Counted from the stretch's first letter, positions 10,905-21,452 are shown. The stretch: 64,000 nt of DNA from Ascaphus truei (GCA_036426205.1 CM071569.1:285008418-285072417), one strand, 5' to 3'. Notes: generated by a model from the sequence alone, not told the origin. Translations and numbers: made by a program.

Positions 10905-11515
10905 TACGACACAAAATAAAACCCATAAATGTGAGTCAGGCTGCCAGGAAAACGCTGAATAATACTAGCCAGATACAGCACATAGAACAAATATACCCGG
11001 CGCCAAAAACAATGTTTAATAGATAGCAGTGATCCTCTGACCATATCTAATGTCCAGTTGGATAGTCCAGAAGTCTTCAATAAAGCCACACGGACAGTAT
11101 AAAGCAGGATTATAGCAAACATTTGGATAGTCTCTATCCAAGCAGTAACACAGGAACACTGCGCCAGAGAAGATGTGTTTGGCGCCATTGGTACACACAA
11201 CTGGGTTCCCCTCGCGTCCATCACGTGGTTCGCTACGGTAGTAGGAAGAGTCTCACCGGGGTACTCACGCCAGGGATATCCGTATGGCAGATCTAGCTGT
11301 CTCTGTGCTCTCCTCACTCCCAGTAGAGGACGCGCGCTCTCTCGCGCACACGTGTGTGAGACGCGGAAGTCGCTACTGCTGTGCTCGCTTGTTAGGGCTG
11401 CTCCATGAAATCACACACCACATCGAACAGTACTGGTGATGGTCTTCACCTCTATCCTACGCGTTTCGTGAAGAGAACTTTACTTCCTCAAAAAAATCCC
11501 TGAGGTTGTATCAGC
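10905..11515. repeat. Repeat with CTACGCGTTTCG / ACTTCCTCA motif, copy 1
   Basis: Contains A-rich leader, CCGGCGCC (10998-11005), then CCTACGCGTTTCGTGAAGAG and ACTTTACTTCCTCA...CCTGAGG near 11457-11512. The same motif order occurs at 12073-12320, 35981-36630 and, diverged, in the fold-back element at 54749-56271. Class unknown; boundaries approximate. Confidence 0.5.
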
Positions 11516-12072
11516 TGGTATCGCTGGTGCACGTATACCTGCCTCGTTATCGTCCTTAACCAGGGAATATACCAGCGAAGGAGAATCAGCCCCGAGCCCC
11601 ACACTGCGAGGTCTCCAACACATGCCCCTCACGTCTTACTTGGGGCTGTCACGTGTGGTACCGTTCGAAGGCCGTAGATCGCTGCTCGGACATCTGTCCG
11701 ACTGCGCAGTGGTGTGGGTTGTCAGCTCTATTTGGGACGGTACCTATCTAGGGCTCAATAGTGATCAGGGCCTAACTGTGGCCTAAGGGCAAAGTCTGGC
11801 CTAGTCCAGGGGCTTACTTGCTCCCTGGACACATCCGTCCTCTCTGCTGGCTCCCTCAGGACTGACTCACAGGCTCCTAGTCCGCAGAGGAAATCCTGGG
11901 CTGCAGGACTACCTTTTCCAGCTGCGCCATACCCAAGATGGCCGCCACAATCCACGAAGTCCCATTGCCTTACATAGCTGCGCCAACCACAACGTGGCCG
12001 ACGCAACTTCAACCCGATCCTCCCGAGCAATGGAGCAGTTTCCCCCTTCATAGGAGGTAAGGAGAGGACCCT
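11516..12072. other. No gene recognised
   Basis: GC-moderate sequence following the motif-bearing repeat. The open frame on the minus strand at 11755-12081 matches nothing I recognise. Confidence 0.4.
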
Positions 12073-12320
12073 GCTACACAAACAAAAAAAGACAACGCAC
12101 TCCCCAAGGGCGCTCTCTCTTAAGCATTAAGACCACCCTGGTTCCAGGAACCGACACAGACGGCGCACACCAGCCTCACTCCTCTCTCACTCCTACCCAC
12201 GGGGATGACGTCACCAGGAAACAGAGTCATTGGGTGGGGGTCCTGCAGTTTGAGCTTTGCTTGGTAGTCTGGTCCTGCTCCTGCTCCACTGCCCTACGCG
12301 TTTCGTTCCGTGGGATATAA
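12073..12320. repeat. Repeat with CTACGCGTTTCG motif, copy 2
   Basis: Starts with an A-rich run (acaaacaaaaaaagacaacg) and GCGC motifs and reaches CCCTACGCGTTTCGTTCCGT at about 12291-12310, the same arrangement as 10905-11515 and 35981-36630. Confidence 0.5.
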
Positions 12321-13095
12321 TTTGCGATTGCGGTGTCCATCTTTAAATAGTCCTTCATTGACTGATGTCACGGTGCAAAATGGCAAAGTGCATACAGTAC
12401 TTAAGTCCCAATTGGATACAGCCTAGAAAGGAGTATGCAATGCTACAATGATAAAGAGAAGATAATTACTAATACAGACAAGCAGAAACCAATAAACGGA
12501 TCTGCGTACATATTGCAAATCTTATGAGATGTGAATTCATACATAGAGGGCCAGGGAAAAAACGTTGTTATAGTTTAATAATAAATACATACATTCCCTA
12601 GGGCTTAAAGTATATATCTCAAAATCTCAATTTAATATAAATGTGTATTAAAAAAATGCAAACTCATGTTTAAAATCCAAATATAAGTTGGGGTACATTT
12701 ATATTGTAACAGATACTCTGATACAATGTAAAAAATGGAAGAACAACGACAATTAAGAATATAAATAGTCCAAGGGAGATTTGTATTTTTAAATGACATA
12801 CGTCCAGAGGGTATATAAAAATACATACTTTATACTATTGTATAAAGATAAACAATATACACATTTTAGCAAAAAATTGATAAAAATACTTTGATATTTA
12901 AAAAATCACTCAGACATGAATCACTCAGATATAAATTCACGATGGGGGAAAAAGGGGAAAGGGACAACATAGTTGTGGTATCTAGAACAGAGGCAGACTC
13001 AGGACATGACTAAAACCTTTATGTAAGGAAGGCATTAATGTCCTGAGCACCTGGGGGTCATTCACCGCAGACTGACTGAACTAAGCTGCTACAGT
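12321..13095. other. AT-rich sequence, no gene recognised
   Basis: Mostly AT-rich with short TATA runs and A tracts; no supported feature. Confidence 0.5.
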
Positions 13096-13103
13096 ATTAT
13101 AGC

Positions 13104-13259
13104 CAGTGGTCGACAAATCACCAAAAAATCTACTCGCCAAACAAAAAAATCTACTCGCCACCTAGTACCACACGTGTGCTGCTTGGGCCAATAGGAGCTC
13201 GCCATGATGTTAAATCCACTCGCCCGGGGCGTGCAAATGTATAGGTTTGTCGAACACTG
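13104..13259. mobile_element. hAT-type MITE (156 bp)
   Basis: Ends CAGTGGTCGACAAATC and, reverse complemented, CAGTGTTCGACAAACCTAT. Perfect 8-bp target duplication ATTATAGC (13096-13103 and 13260-13267). Internal ATCTACTCGCCA motif is repeated. Same family as 63535-63685 and related at the termini to 7814-8154. Confidence 0.92.
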
Positions 13260-13267
13260 ATTATAGC

Positions 13268-14513
13268 CATACACAGCCTACAAACCAAGGGGACAGATCT
13301 GGTATAGTAGAATTCAGCTGTGAATGCTATATCCAACACACATTCATTCACCTACTCATATAGACACCCCCACCGGGGTACCACTATTCTCCCAGTAGTA
13401 TTGGATTACTAATCCATTCTAAGAGGCTGAACCCAATTTTTTATTATTATAATTTGCATATAAATAAAAATAATTAGTTTTAATTAATTAATGATTATGA
13501 TTTACAATAATAGGGATCACCCAGTTACTCCCTTAAATAATTCTCTCCATGCGCAGGTGTCTTTTGCTAGTCACAGTCCATGTACTCACACCTATGTAAT
13601 TCCCAAATCTAGATAGTCTTGAGAGTGCACGCTACTGCGTATTCTATACTCTCTCTGCCTGTGGGGAGAGGTACCTCTTCCTCGCTCTGTATCCAAAATC
13701 CAAAAGATTGGCTTCTGCATCGGATTCAAATTTTCCCTCCACTTCCACGGAAGAACCCTCACTGGCTTCAAATCCTCTGCTTAAGTCTACTTAACTGACC
13801 CTAGTGCACCCTGACTATGACTTATTCAAGGACGTGCGGGTGGCCTCTCCTAGATTTTGGATACACGCTGGCGTCAAGTGGTTGTTGGTGAAGGTAAATC
13901 CTTGGGTATTTGCGGGGCTTTGTAATTAAATGGAATGTAACTGTTTTATAGAGAAGATCAGGAGCAAATTAAAGGTCAGGCAGCCATCTTGGGCGTGCTC
14001 ACTTTTACTCGCAGTTACTCGTTCGTATCTTGATCTTCTACAATCATGAGTATGATGACCCTTAGGTTTGTTGAAGATCTGTGGGTGCCGAAAGACGCCT
14101 TACAGCCCATTTTAGGGGGATGGTCCATAAGAGGTCTTCTACTACTGGAAGGTGTATTACGGAATAGCTCCACGTAGCCAATGTGGCCCAAAAAGAAGAA
14201 TGAGTATTTCTGCCTTTATGCGATATTTGCCCTTTTTCAATATGATGTGAAGCATCTTCACTGTACTGGGGAAGGTTCCGTTCAATTCATTTGATTGGAG
14301 CTGAATTTTTCTCCAGCAATGGGAGGCGGCTTCACACCATTTTGAGTAAGGGCCATAGAGAGAGGATAAATAGGGGTAAAAACACATTTGCTGAAGACCC
14401 TTTCCTTTGGCTCACTTTCATTAACACTCTGCATTCCCTCCCTACATTAATGGATGTCTCTCAATGCTGACTGTGAAGACTTGTGAAAGTTTTTCAAGGT
14501 CCTATATAAGCAC
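13268..14513. other. No gene recognised
   Basis: About 1.2 kb without recognisable TE ends or coding signal; includes an AT-rich block at 13430-13510. Confidence 0.5.
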
Positions 14514-14525
14514 ATGGCCTACTCT

Positions 14526-15513
14526 TCAGCACTTTTATTGGCATGTCCTTCAGTACGTGTATTGGCTTGTCCATCAGCATTTGTATTGGCATGTCCGTCA
14601 GCGTTTGTATTGGCATGTCCTTCAGCATTTGTATTGGCATGTCCGTCAGCGTTTGTATTGGCATGTCCGTCAGCGTTTGTATTGGCATGTCCTTCAGTAC
14701 TTGTATTGGCATGTCCTTCAGTACTTGTATTGGCATATCCTTCAGTACTTGTATTGGCATGTCCGTCAGCATTTGTATTGGCATGTCCGTCAGCATTTGT
14801 ATTGGCATGTCCTTCAGTACTTGTATTGGCATGTCCTTCAGTACTTGTATTGGCATGTCCTTCAGTACTTGTATTGGCATGTCCGTCAGCATTTGTATTG
14901 GCATGTCCGTCAGCATTTGTATTGGCATGTCCTTCAGTACTTGTATTGGCATGTCCTTCAGTACTTGTATTGGCATGTCCTTCAGCATTTGTATTGGCAT
15001 GTCCTTCAGTACTTGTATTGGCATGTCCGTCAGCATTTGTATTGGCATGTCCTTCAGTACTTGTATTGGCATGTCCGTCAGCATTTGTATTGGCATGTCC
15101 GTCAGCATTTGTATTGGCATGTCCTTCAGTACTTGTATTGGCATGTCCTTCAGTACTTGTATTGGCATGTCCTTCAGTACTTGTATTGACATGTCCTTCA
15201 GTACTTGTATTGGCATGTCCTTCAGCACTTGTATTGGCATGTCCGTCAGTATTTGTATTGGCATGTCCGTCAGTCCTTGTATTGGCATGTCCGTCAGTCC
15301 TTGTATTGGCATGTCCATCAGCACTTGTATTGGCATGTCCTTCAGTACTTGTATTAGCATGTCCTTCGGTACTTGTATTGGCATGTCCTTCGATACTTGT
15401 ATTGGCATGTCCTTCAGCATTTGTATTGGCATGTCCTTCAGCACTTGTATTGGCATGTCCTTCGGTACTTGTATTGGCATGTCCTTTGGTACTTGTATTG
15501 GCATGTCCTTCAG
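14526..15513. repeat. 24-bp minisatellite, block 1
   Basis: About 41 units of TATTGGCATGTCC(T/G)TCAG(C/T)A + (C/T)TTG, 24 bp. Variation is concentrated at three sites (TTC/GTC/ATC; AGC/AGT; ATT/ACT). Interrupted at a TA by the MITE at 15516-15845 and resuming in register. Long frames on both strands (up to about 400 codons) arise because 24 is divisible by three and the unit lacks stops; octapeptides such as MSFSTCIG are repeat artefacts. Confidence 0.97.
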
Positions 15514-15515
15514 TA

Positions 15516-15845
15516 CAGGCATACCCCGGTTTAAGGACACTCACTTTAAGTACACTCGCGAGTAAGTACATATTGCCCAATAGGCAAACAGCAGCTCACG
15601 CATGCGCCTGGCAGCACGTCCTGCACAACAATACCAGCTCCCTACCTGTACCGAAGCTTGGCGCAAGCGGGGAGACTAGAGCCTGTTACAAATGCTTTGT
15701 TTACATCAGTTATGCACGTATATGACAATTGCAGTACAGTACATGCATCGATAAGTGGAAAAAAGGCAGTGCTTCACTTTAAGTACATTTTCACTTTACA
15801 TACATGCTCCGGTCCCATTGCGTACGTTAATGCGGGGTATGGCTG
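15516..15845. mobile_element. Tc1/mariner-type MITE (330 bp), copy 1, inside the minisatellite
   Basis: Begins CAGGCATACCCCGGTTTAAG and ends GCGGGGTATGGCTG. It is flanked by TA on both sides (15514-15515, 15846-15847), and removing it rejoins a normal minisatellite unit (CAGTACTTG). A second copy with a perfect 12-bp inverted terminus lies at 27117-27448. No coding capacity. Confidence 0.95.
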
Positions 15846-15847
15846 TA

Positions 15848-16482
15848 CTTGTATTGGCATGTCCTTCAGTACTTATATTGGCATGTCCATATGCACTTGT
15901 ATTGGCATGTCCATATGCACTTGTATTGGAATGTCCGTCAGCATTTGTATTGGCATGTCCTTCGGTACTTGTATTTGCATGTCCTTCAGCATTTGTATTG
16001 GCATGTCCATATGCACTTGTATTGGCATGTCCGTCAGCATTTGTATTGGGATGTCCTTCAGCACTTGTATTGGCATGTCCGTCAGCATTTGTATTGGCAT
16101 GTCCGTCAGCACTTGTATTGGCATGTCCGTCAGCACTTGTATTGGCATGTCCTTCAGCACTTGTATTGGCATGTCCTTCAGCACTTGAATTGGCATGTCC
16201 TTCAGCATTTGTATTGGCATGTCCTTCAGCACTTGTATTGGCATGTCCTTCAGCACTTGTATTGGCATGTCGTTCAGTACGTGTATTGGCATGTCCATAT
16301 GCACTTGTATTGGCATGTCCGTCAGCATTTGTATTGGCATGTCCGTCAGCACTTGTATTGGCATGTCCGTCAGCACTTGTATTGGCATGTCCTTTAGCAC
16401 TTGTATTGGCATGTCCTTCAGCACTTGTATTGGCATGTCCTTCAGCACTTGTATTGGCATGTCCTTCAGTACTTGTATTGGC
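15848..16482. repeat. 24-bp minisatellite, block 2
   Basis: Continuation of the array at 14526-15513 with the same unit plus a CATATGCAC variant found only in this block (several units), showing that variants spread locally. Confidence 0.97.
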
Positions 16483-16627
16483 AGGGGTGTGTGTATGTGT
16501 GTCCATTAGCAATAAAGCATTGAATGTTCTAAAAAAAAAAAAACTACAAAAAAACGGGAGCCATGCTCAGACAGTGTTATAAGCAGATCCGCGTTGTAGC
16601 GGATCACACTATAACAGGGTTGAGCTG
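16483..16627. mobile_element. Truncated Tc1/mariner-type copy inside the minisatellite
   Basis: The right part (GTTATAAGCAGATCCGCGTT...CACTATAACAGGGTTGAGCTG) matches the right end of the element at 6484-7577 and is followed by TA (16628-16629). The left terminus is missing; the left part is an unrelated gtgtgtgtatgtg stretch and an A run. Confidence 0.75.
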
Positions 16628-16629
16628 TA

Positions 16630-16727
16630 CTTGAATTGGCATGTCCGTCAGCACTTGTATTGGCATGTCCTTCAGTTCTTGTATTGGCATGTCCTTCGGT
16701 ACTTTTATTGGCATGTCTTTCAGTACA
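16630..16727. repeat. 24-bp minisatellite, block 3
   Basis: Four further units of the 14526 array, the last diverged, ending at TCAGTACATAAGG. Confidence 0.95.
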
Positions 16728-16766
16728 TAAGGGGATGTGAGTGTTATTGTCCATTTTATCACTAAA

Positions 16767-17062
16767 CTAGCTGAAAGTACCCAGCGTTCCTCGGGAATTC
16801 TAAGAAATAAAAAAAAAAACATGAAATGTATAAATTGTTAAAACAACAACAACTCCACCCATAATTGTTTCATTGCCTCTGAGGTCCTGAAGTGTTCGAT
16901 GGAGAGCCTCTAATGCGTGTTTGTGGTACATTGCACTCTCATCCCAAACAATGATCTCGCACTCTTGAAGACCTTTGGCTGCTCCTGTATTTTTGCAAAT
17001 TAGATTTTCAGAGTGGCCAAAATGAAGTGGTAGAAAACAAGGTGCTTTACTATTATAAATGA
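16767..17062 (-). mobile_element. Helitron 3' fragment
   Basis: On the minus strand the segment ends in CCGAGGAACGCTGGGTACTT TCAGCTAG, which fits a Helitron 3' terminus: a short GC-rich hairpin a few bases before CTAG, followed by T. Immediately upstream on the same strand lies a helicase remnant (16801-17060). The rest of the element, including Rep, is absent; the segment is bounded by a T/A run at about 17085. Confidence 0.75.
16801..17060 (-). pseudogene. Helitron Pif1-like helicase remnant
   Basis: The minus-strand frame carries LQECEIIVWDESAMYHKHAL followed by EALHRTLQDLRGNETIMGG. This matches the Walker B region of the Pif1-family helicase domain of Helitron RepHel proteins (hydrophobic-WDE-M, then HK-LEAL-R-LQDLR, then GG). 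The preceding segment (PLHFGHSENLICKNTGAAKG) fits the stretch before Walker B. Walker A and the Rep HUH nuclease are missing; the frame degenerates after GGVVVVL, where the family normally has GDFRQ. In a complete element this enzyme unwinds DNA during rolling-circle transposition. Confidence 0.8.
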
Positions 17063-17104
17063 TTATATTACCTGTGAGTGCTTGAATTTTTTTTTTTTGC
17101 ATAT

Positions 17105-17520
17105 ATACACATTTTAGGCTCAAGGAAACTGCGAGTGGAGTCTGAACGCGGCCCGATCGCAGGTTCCCCTAGCACAAAAGCCCAGTACACCGGCTGCCCT
17201 GAAGGGATTAACGTAGTGGAGGTCCCTTCGTTAATTCTACCGGGCCACCACCAATCTAAGAGTGGCTCAGAGAGATCAGAGAGAAGCCATCCCTCCCTCT
17301 GTATCTCTGTGAACCGTATTAATTCCAGGTCGGGGGACCCCCTGCTTCCCGAAGTACCGGCCTCCATATCGGGTGCCGGTATCTCCTGCAAATTTAAATG
17401 TCCTGCATCACGGCCCATGTGACCGGGAGATTTAAATTTGCAGGAGATAAAGTCACCCCATACTGGGGCCTGTGCCTCAGGAATCAGGGGGTCCCCAGAC
17501 CTGAAATCCAAAGGGTTCAG
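17105..17520. repeat. Imperfect fold-back repeat
   Basis: CAGGTCGGGGGACCCCCTGC near 17328 pairs with GGGGGTCCCCAGACCTG near 17488, and ATCTCCTGCAAATTTAAATG pairs with GATTTAAATTTGCAGGAGAT; the centre lies near 17415. CAGGGGGTCTCC-type ends also occur at 30205-30225 and 46945-46965, so this is a dispersed family. Confidence 0.6.
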
Positions 17521-17727
17521 CTCAGGACACCTCCCGCTTTAATCCCATGTAATAAAAATAAACGTTGAGCTTCATTAGCATAGTGGCTAACCTCTAAGGT
17601 AATGAAGGGGTTAACCCTCCCACTACACCCCCCAAGCCCTCCCTCCGGAGGTATGACCACCCTCTCCAGGGGCAATTTACTGCCAACAACTCACCACTGG
17701 GCCGGTCACCGCTGTAAAATTTGCCCT

Positions 17728-18074
17728 CCACTCCTAGTCCTGTGACCGCCCGCCGCTCCTACTGCCATGACCGCTGTCACTCCTAGTCCCATAACTTCCT
17801 GCCACTCCTATCCCGTAACTGCCCGCTGCTCCTATCCCATAACCGCCCGCCGCTCCTAGTCTCGTAACCGCCCGCCGCTCCTAGTCCCGTAACCGCCCGC
17901 CGCTTCTATCCCGTAACCACTCAATGCTCCTAGTCCCATAACCGCCCGCCGCTCCTAGTCCCGTAACCGCCCCCCGCTCCTAGTCCCGTAACCGCCCGCT
18001 GCTCCTAGTCCCGTAAACGCCCGCCGCTCCTAGTCCCGTAACCGCCCGCTGCTCCTAGTCCCGTAACCGCCCGC
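17728..18074. repeat. 25-bp GC-rich minisatellite, left block (regular)
   Basis: Units of GTAACCGCCCGCCGCTCCTA + GTCCC (25 bp), well conserved up to the gap. Confidence 0.95.
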
Positions 18075-18179
18075 NNNNNNNNNNNNNNNNNNNNNNNNNN
18101 NNNNNNNNNNNNNNNNNNNNNNNNNNNNNNNNNNNNNNNNNNNNNNNNNNNNNNNNNNNNNNNNNNNNNNNNNNNNNNN
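18075..18179. other. Assembly gap (run of N)
   Basis: About 105 Ns in the middle of the GC-rich minisatellite; true array length is unknown. Confidence 1.
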
Positions 18180-20580
18180 GTGTTTGTGTTTTTTGTGTTT
18201 TATCTTTTTTTTTTTTTCCTGCTCTCATGTTTCTGTTTGACCCCCCCCGCCGCTAAGTTAGTCTGTGCCCCCCCCCCGCCCCGCCCCGCTCTAGTTCGTG
18301 CCTCCCCGTCTGTGTGAACCACCCCCGTCTCCTGCTTCCTAGTGCTTGTGAACCTTTCCCCGATCGCGCGCTCTCTAGTGGTCTGTGACCACCCCTCGCA
18401 CGCATAGTGTTTCTGTGACCACCCCCCGCCTGCTCCTGTTCTGTTGGGATCCGCCCTTCACCCGCTCCCCTAGGTTCTGGACCCCCCGCCGCTCCTAGTT
18501 CTGTGACCCCCGCCGCTCCTAGTTCTGTAACCTCCTGTGATCCTAGGTCTGTGACCGCCGCTCACTAGTCTGTGCCCCCCGGCCGTCCTAGTTGCTTGAC
18601 CCCCCGCCGCTCCTAGTTCTGTGACCCCCCCGCCGCTCCTAGTCTGTGACCCCCCGCCGCGCTCCTATTCTTGACCCCCGCCCCGCTCCTATCTGTAACC
18701 TCCCGCCGACTCCTAGTTCGTTGACCCCCCGCCGCTCCTAGTCTGTTGACCTCCCCGCCCAGTCTGTCCCCCCGCTCTCCTAGTTCTGTGACATCCCCCC
18801 CCGCCGCTCCTAGTTCTGTGCCCCCCCCCGCCGCTCCTAGTTCTGTGACCCGCCGCTCCTAGTTCTGTGACCCCCCGCCGCTCCTAGTTCTGTGACCCCC
18901 CGCCGCTCCTAGTCTGTGACCCCCTGCTGCTCTAGTTCTGTGACCCCCCGCGTCCTAGTTCGTGACACACCGCAGCCGCTAGTTCATGTGTGACTCACAC
19001 GCCCCCGTCCTAGTTCTGTGACCCCCGCCGCTCCTAGTTTTGAAACCCCCGCCCGACTCTATAGTTCTGTACCCGAGTCTGCCTAACCTCCGCCGCTCCT
19101 AGTTCGTGACCACCACGCCGCTCCTAGTCTCGTTAGACCCTCCGCCGAAGTACCTAGTCGTATCCACGACGCGCTCCTGTTCTGTGACCATCCCCCACGC
19201 CTAGTCGTGAACCTCCACGCTCCTAGTTCTTTAGACCCCTCCGCCGCTCCTAGTCTGTGCCCTCGCCTCGTTGTGACCCCCGCCGCCGTATACCGCTTAG
19301 TTCTGTGACTCCCGCCGCTCAGTCTCCCGCCCTAGTTCTGTGAACCGCCCAGCCGCTCCGTAGTTCTGGCATCCCCCGCCGCTCCTAGTTCTGTGACCCC
19401 CCCGCCGCTCCTAGTTTCTGGGACCCCCCCGCCGCTACTCTTATGTGACCTACCACGCGGCTCCTAGTTCGTGACCCCCCCACGCGCTCCCAGTTCTGTG
19501 ACCCCGCGTCGTTCTGGACACCTCCCAGTCAGTTCGTGACCCCCGCCGCTCCTAGTTTGTGACCCCCCCTGCTCCTAGTTCTGTTACCCCCGCCGCTCCA
19601 GTGTATGTGCCCCCCCGCCGCTCCTAGTTCTGTGATCCCCCCGCCGCTCCCGTCTGTGACCCCCACCCGCCGCTCCTAGTCTGGTCACACCCCCGCCCGA
19701 TCCTAGTTCTCAGTGACCCCGCGCGCTCCGTTCTGTGACCCACGCCGCCATGGCTTGACCACGGTTAGTTCGTTGAACCCCCGACGCTCCTAGTTCTGTG
19801 ACCCCAGCGCCCCATCCTGTAACGCGTCCGTCTTGACCCCCGGCTTAGTGTCTGGACCCCCCTGCCGCTCCTAGTCCTGTGACCACCCGCCGCGCCTCGT
19901 ACCCCGTCCTATCATGTGACCCCACCGACCAGGTCTGTGACCCCCCGTGTCTTGTCGGGACCCCCGTGCCTAGTTCTGTGACCCCCCCGCCGCTCTAGTC
20001 GTTGACCCTCCACCGCTCCTAGTTTCTGTGACCAGCCCGCCTCCTAGTTCATGTACACCCCCACCGCTCATAGTTCTGTGATCCCCCGCCGCTCCAGTTA
20101 TAGTGACCCCCCGCCCCAGCCGCCCCATCTAGTTCTTGACCACCGCCTCAGTCTTCCCCCCGTCTGTTCTTTTCCGCATCTAGTCTGTGACACCCACCCT
20201 CTATCTGCCAGCTCCTTCTGTGCCTCGCGTATCTGGGACCCTGCCGCTCCTAGTTCTGTGACCGCCGCGCTCATGTCCTGTGACCCCCCACTCGTCCTAG
20301 TCTGTGACCCCCCGCAGCTCGTAGTTCTGTGACCCCCCACGCCCGTCCTAGTCTCGTGACCCACGACTACAGTTCTATGACCCCCGCCGCTCCTAGTTCT
20401 GTGACAGCCCCGCCGCTCCTAGTTCTGTGACCCCGCCGCTCTAGTCCTGTGACCCCCACGTCCTAGTTCTGTGACCCCCCCCCGCCGCTCCTAGTTCTGT
20501 GCCCCCCCGCAGCTCATAGTTCTGTGACCCCCCGCCGCTCCTAGTTCCGTGACCCCCCCGCCGCTCCCAGTTCCGTGCAC
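18180..20580. repeat. 24-25-bp GC-rich minisatellite, right block (irregular)
   Basis: Units of GACCCCCCGCCGCTCCTAGT + TCTGT repeated about 90-100 times but riddled with short indels and substitutions, in contrast to the regular left block. The first 60 bases after the gap are a T-rich string unlike the array. Pattern suggests uncorrected long-read sequence. Confidence 0.9.
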
Positions 20581-20927
20581 ACAGTAACATGTGTCTGACG
20601 TGCTTCCACACGCTAGTCTCATGGTGAAGGTGGAACACTTTGTAACAAGCACCATAAAATGGTTTTGTTTTTTATTTTAATCGAATTTCTTTGCGAAACA
20701 CAAAAAAAAGAAGAAGCTGTATTTGATTTTTCTTGATGTTTTTTGATATCGGAAGTGAAGACTAATGGAAAATTGTCATTTCAATAAAACAAAAAGTGCA
20801 ATTCAACTTGCAATTGATTGCAAGAGAAATGATGTGTGTAATTTTCCAAACGTTGTGAAGAGTTAACCTGTTTGGTTCTTGATGGAAGTAATGATCCATT
20901 GTTCCTATTTGTGTCTGTGTCTTTCAG
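20581..20927. other. Intron sequence preceding the tomosyn exon
   Basis: AT-rich sequence after the minisatellite. The last 50 bases are T-rich and end in the ctttcag acceptor at 20921-20927. Confidence 0.6.
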
Positions 20928-21025
20928 ACGGTCCGCCACGGCTTTCCATATCAACCCACTGCTTTCGCTTTTGACCCAGTTCAGAAAGTACTGGCCATCG
21001 GGACACGGACTGGAGCTATACGAAT
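20928..21025 (+). CDS. stxbp5l: Tomosyn (syntaxin-binding protein 5-like) internal exon, probably coding exon 2
   Basis: The 98-bp exon opens after a pyrimidine-rich tract ending ctttcag (20921-20927) and closes before gt at 21026 (donor gtatcc, weak). It reads 32 complete codons plus two bases (AT), so the downstream junction splits a codon. The peptide begins TVRHGFPYQPTAFAFDPV and ends with an AIGTRTGAIR segment. Family knowledge: this is the start of the WD40 beta-propeller of tomosyn, a cytosolic SNARE-binding protein that restrains syntaxin-1/SNAP25-dependent exocytosis; related Lgl proteins carry a diverged version (TVEHGFP). PTA and AIGTRTGAIR recall STXBP5L more than STXBP5, which from memory reads AVGTQTGALR. 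No exon 1 or exon 3 was found in the window, so flanking DNA is inferred intron. A GC-rich minisatellite ends about 350 bp upstream. I am confident of tomosyn, less so of the paralogue. Confidence 0.85.
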
Positions 21026-21292
21026 GTATCCTTTTTATATCGTTACAAGTATCAACACGCCTTTTCAGATCTCCGGATGGAGCTTCATCAACGCACGAAG
21101 TTTATCTGGTAAGAGATTTCCCGGCTGGCAATATTTATCTGGTAAATGTGTAAATATACGACAATACGAGCCAGAATATGGAAATATTTGTGTTGGGCAG
21201 TGCACAGGCAATTTAGGATGTAAATGATGATTGCATTGATAATAGGTACGTGTATGTGTTTGTATATATATATATGCAAATACAACTGTATG
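21026..21292 (+). other. Start of the intron following the tomosyn exon
   Basis: Begins with the donor gtatcc. A second cttttcag at 21061 is followed by codons that do not fit tomosyn. No exon 3 is visible in the window. Confidence 0.5.
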
Positions 21293-21452
21293 CTCATCTG
21301 CATGTCTTAGGCAGGTCTGCAACCCCACCTTTCACCATTATCACCCAGCACACAGCACTTCCACTGCAGCAAGGGATTCTGGGAAATGACATGCAAATGA
21401 GCACACAGTGCCACTTTTTGCCTCAAAAACCATTTTTAACATGGTTCCCTAT
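21293..21452. repeat. Dispersed repeat with ATTTGCAT core, copy 2
   Basis: CAGGTCTGCAAC...CACTGCAGCAAGGGATTCTG...ATGACATGCAAATGAGCAC...TTTTTAACATGG...CCCTATA, colinear with 7650-7812. Confidence 0.75.

Noticed and set aside
11755..12081. 109-codon minus-strand frame as a gene
   Set aside because: No family resemblance and it lies among dispersed repeats.
14494..15725. Open frames of 240-400 codons on both strands
   Set aside because: They follow the 24-bp minisatellite register, occur in several frames at once and encode only octapeptide repeats.
21061..21110. Second exon after cttttcag
   Set aside because: The frame does not match the tomosyn sequence expected after the first exon, and no good donor follows in frame.
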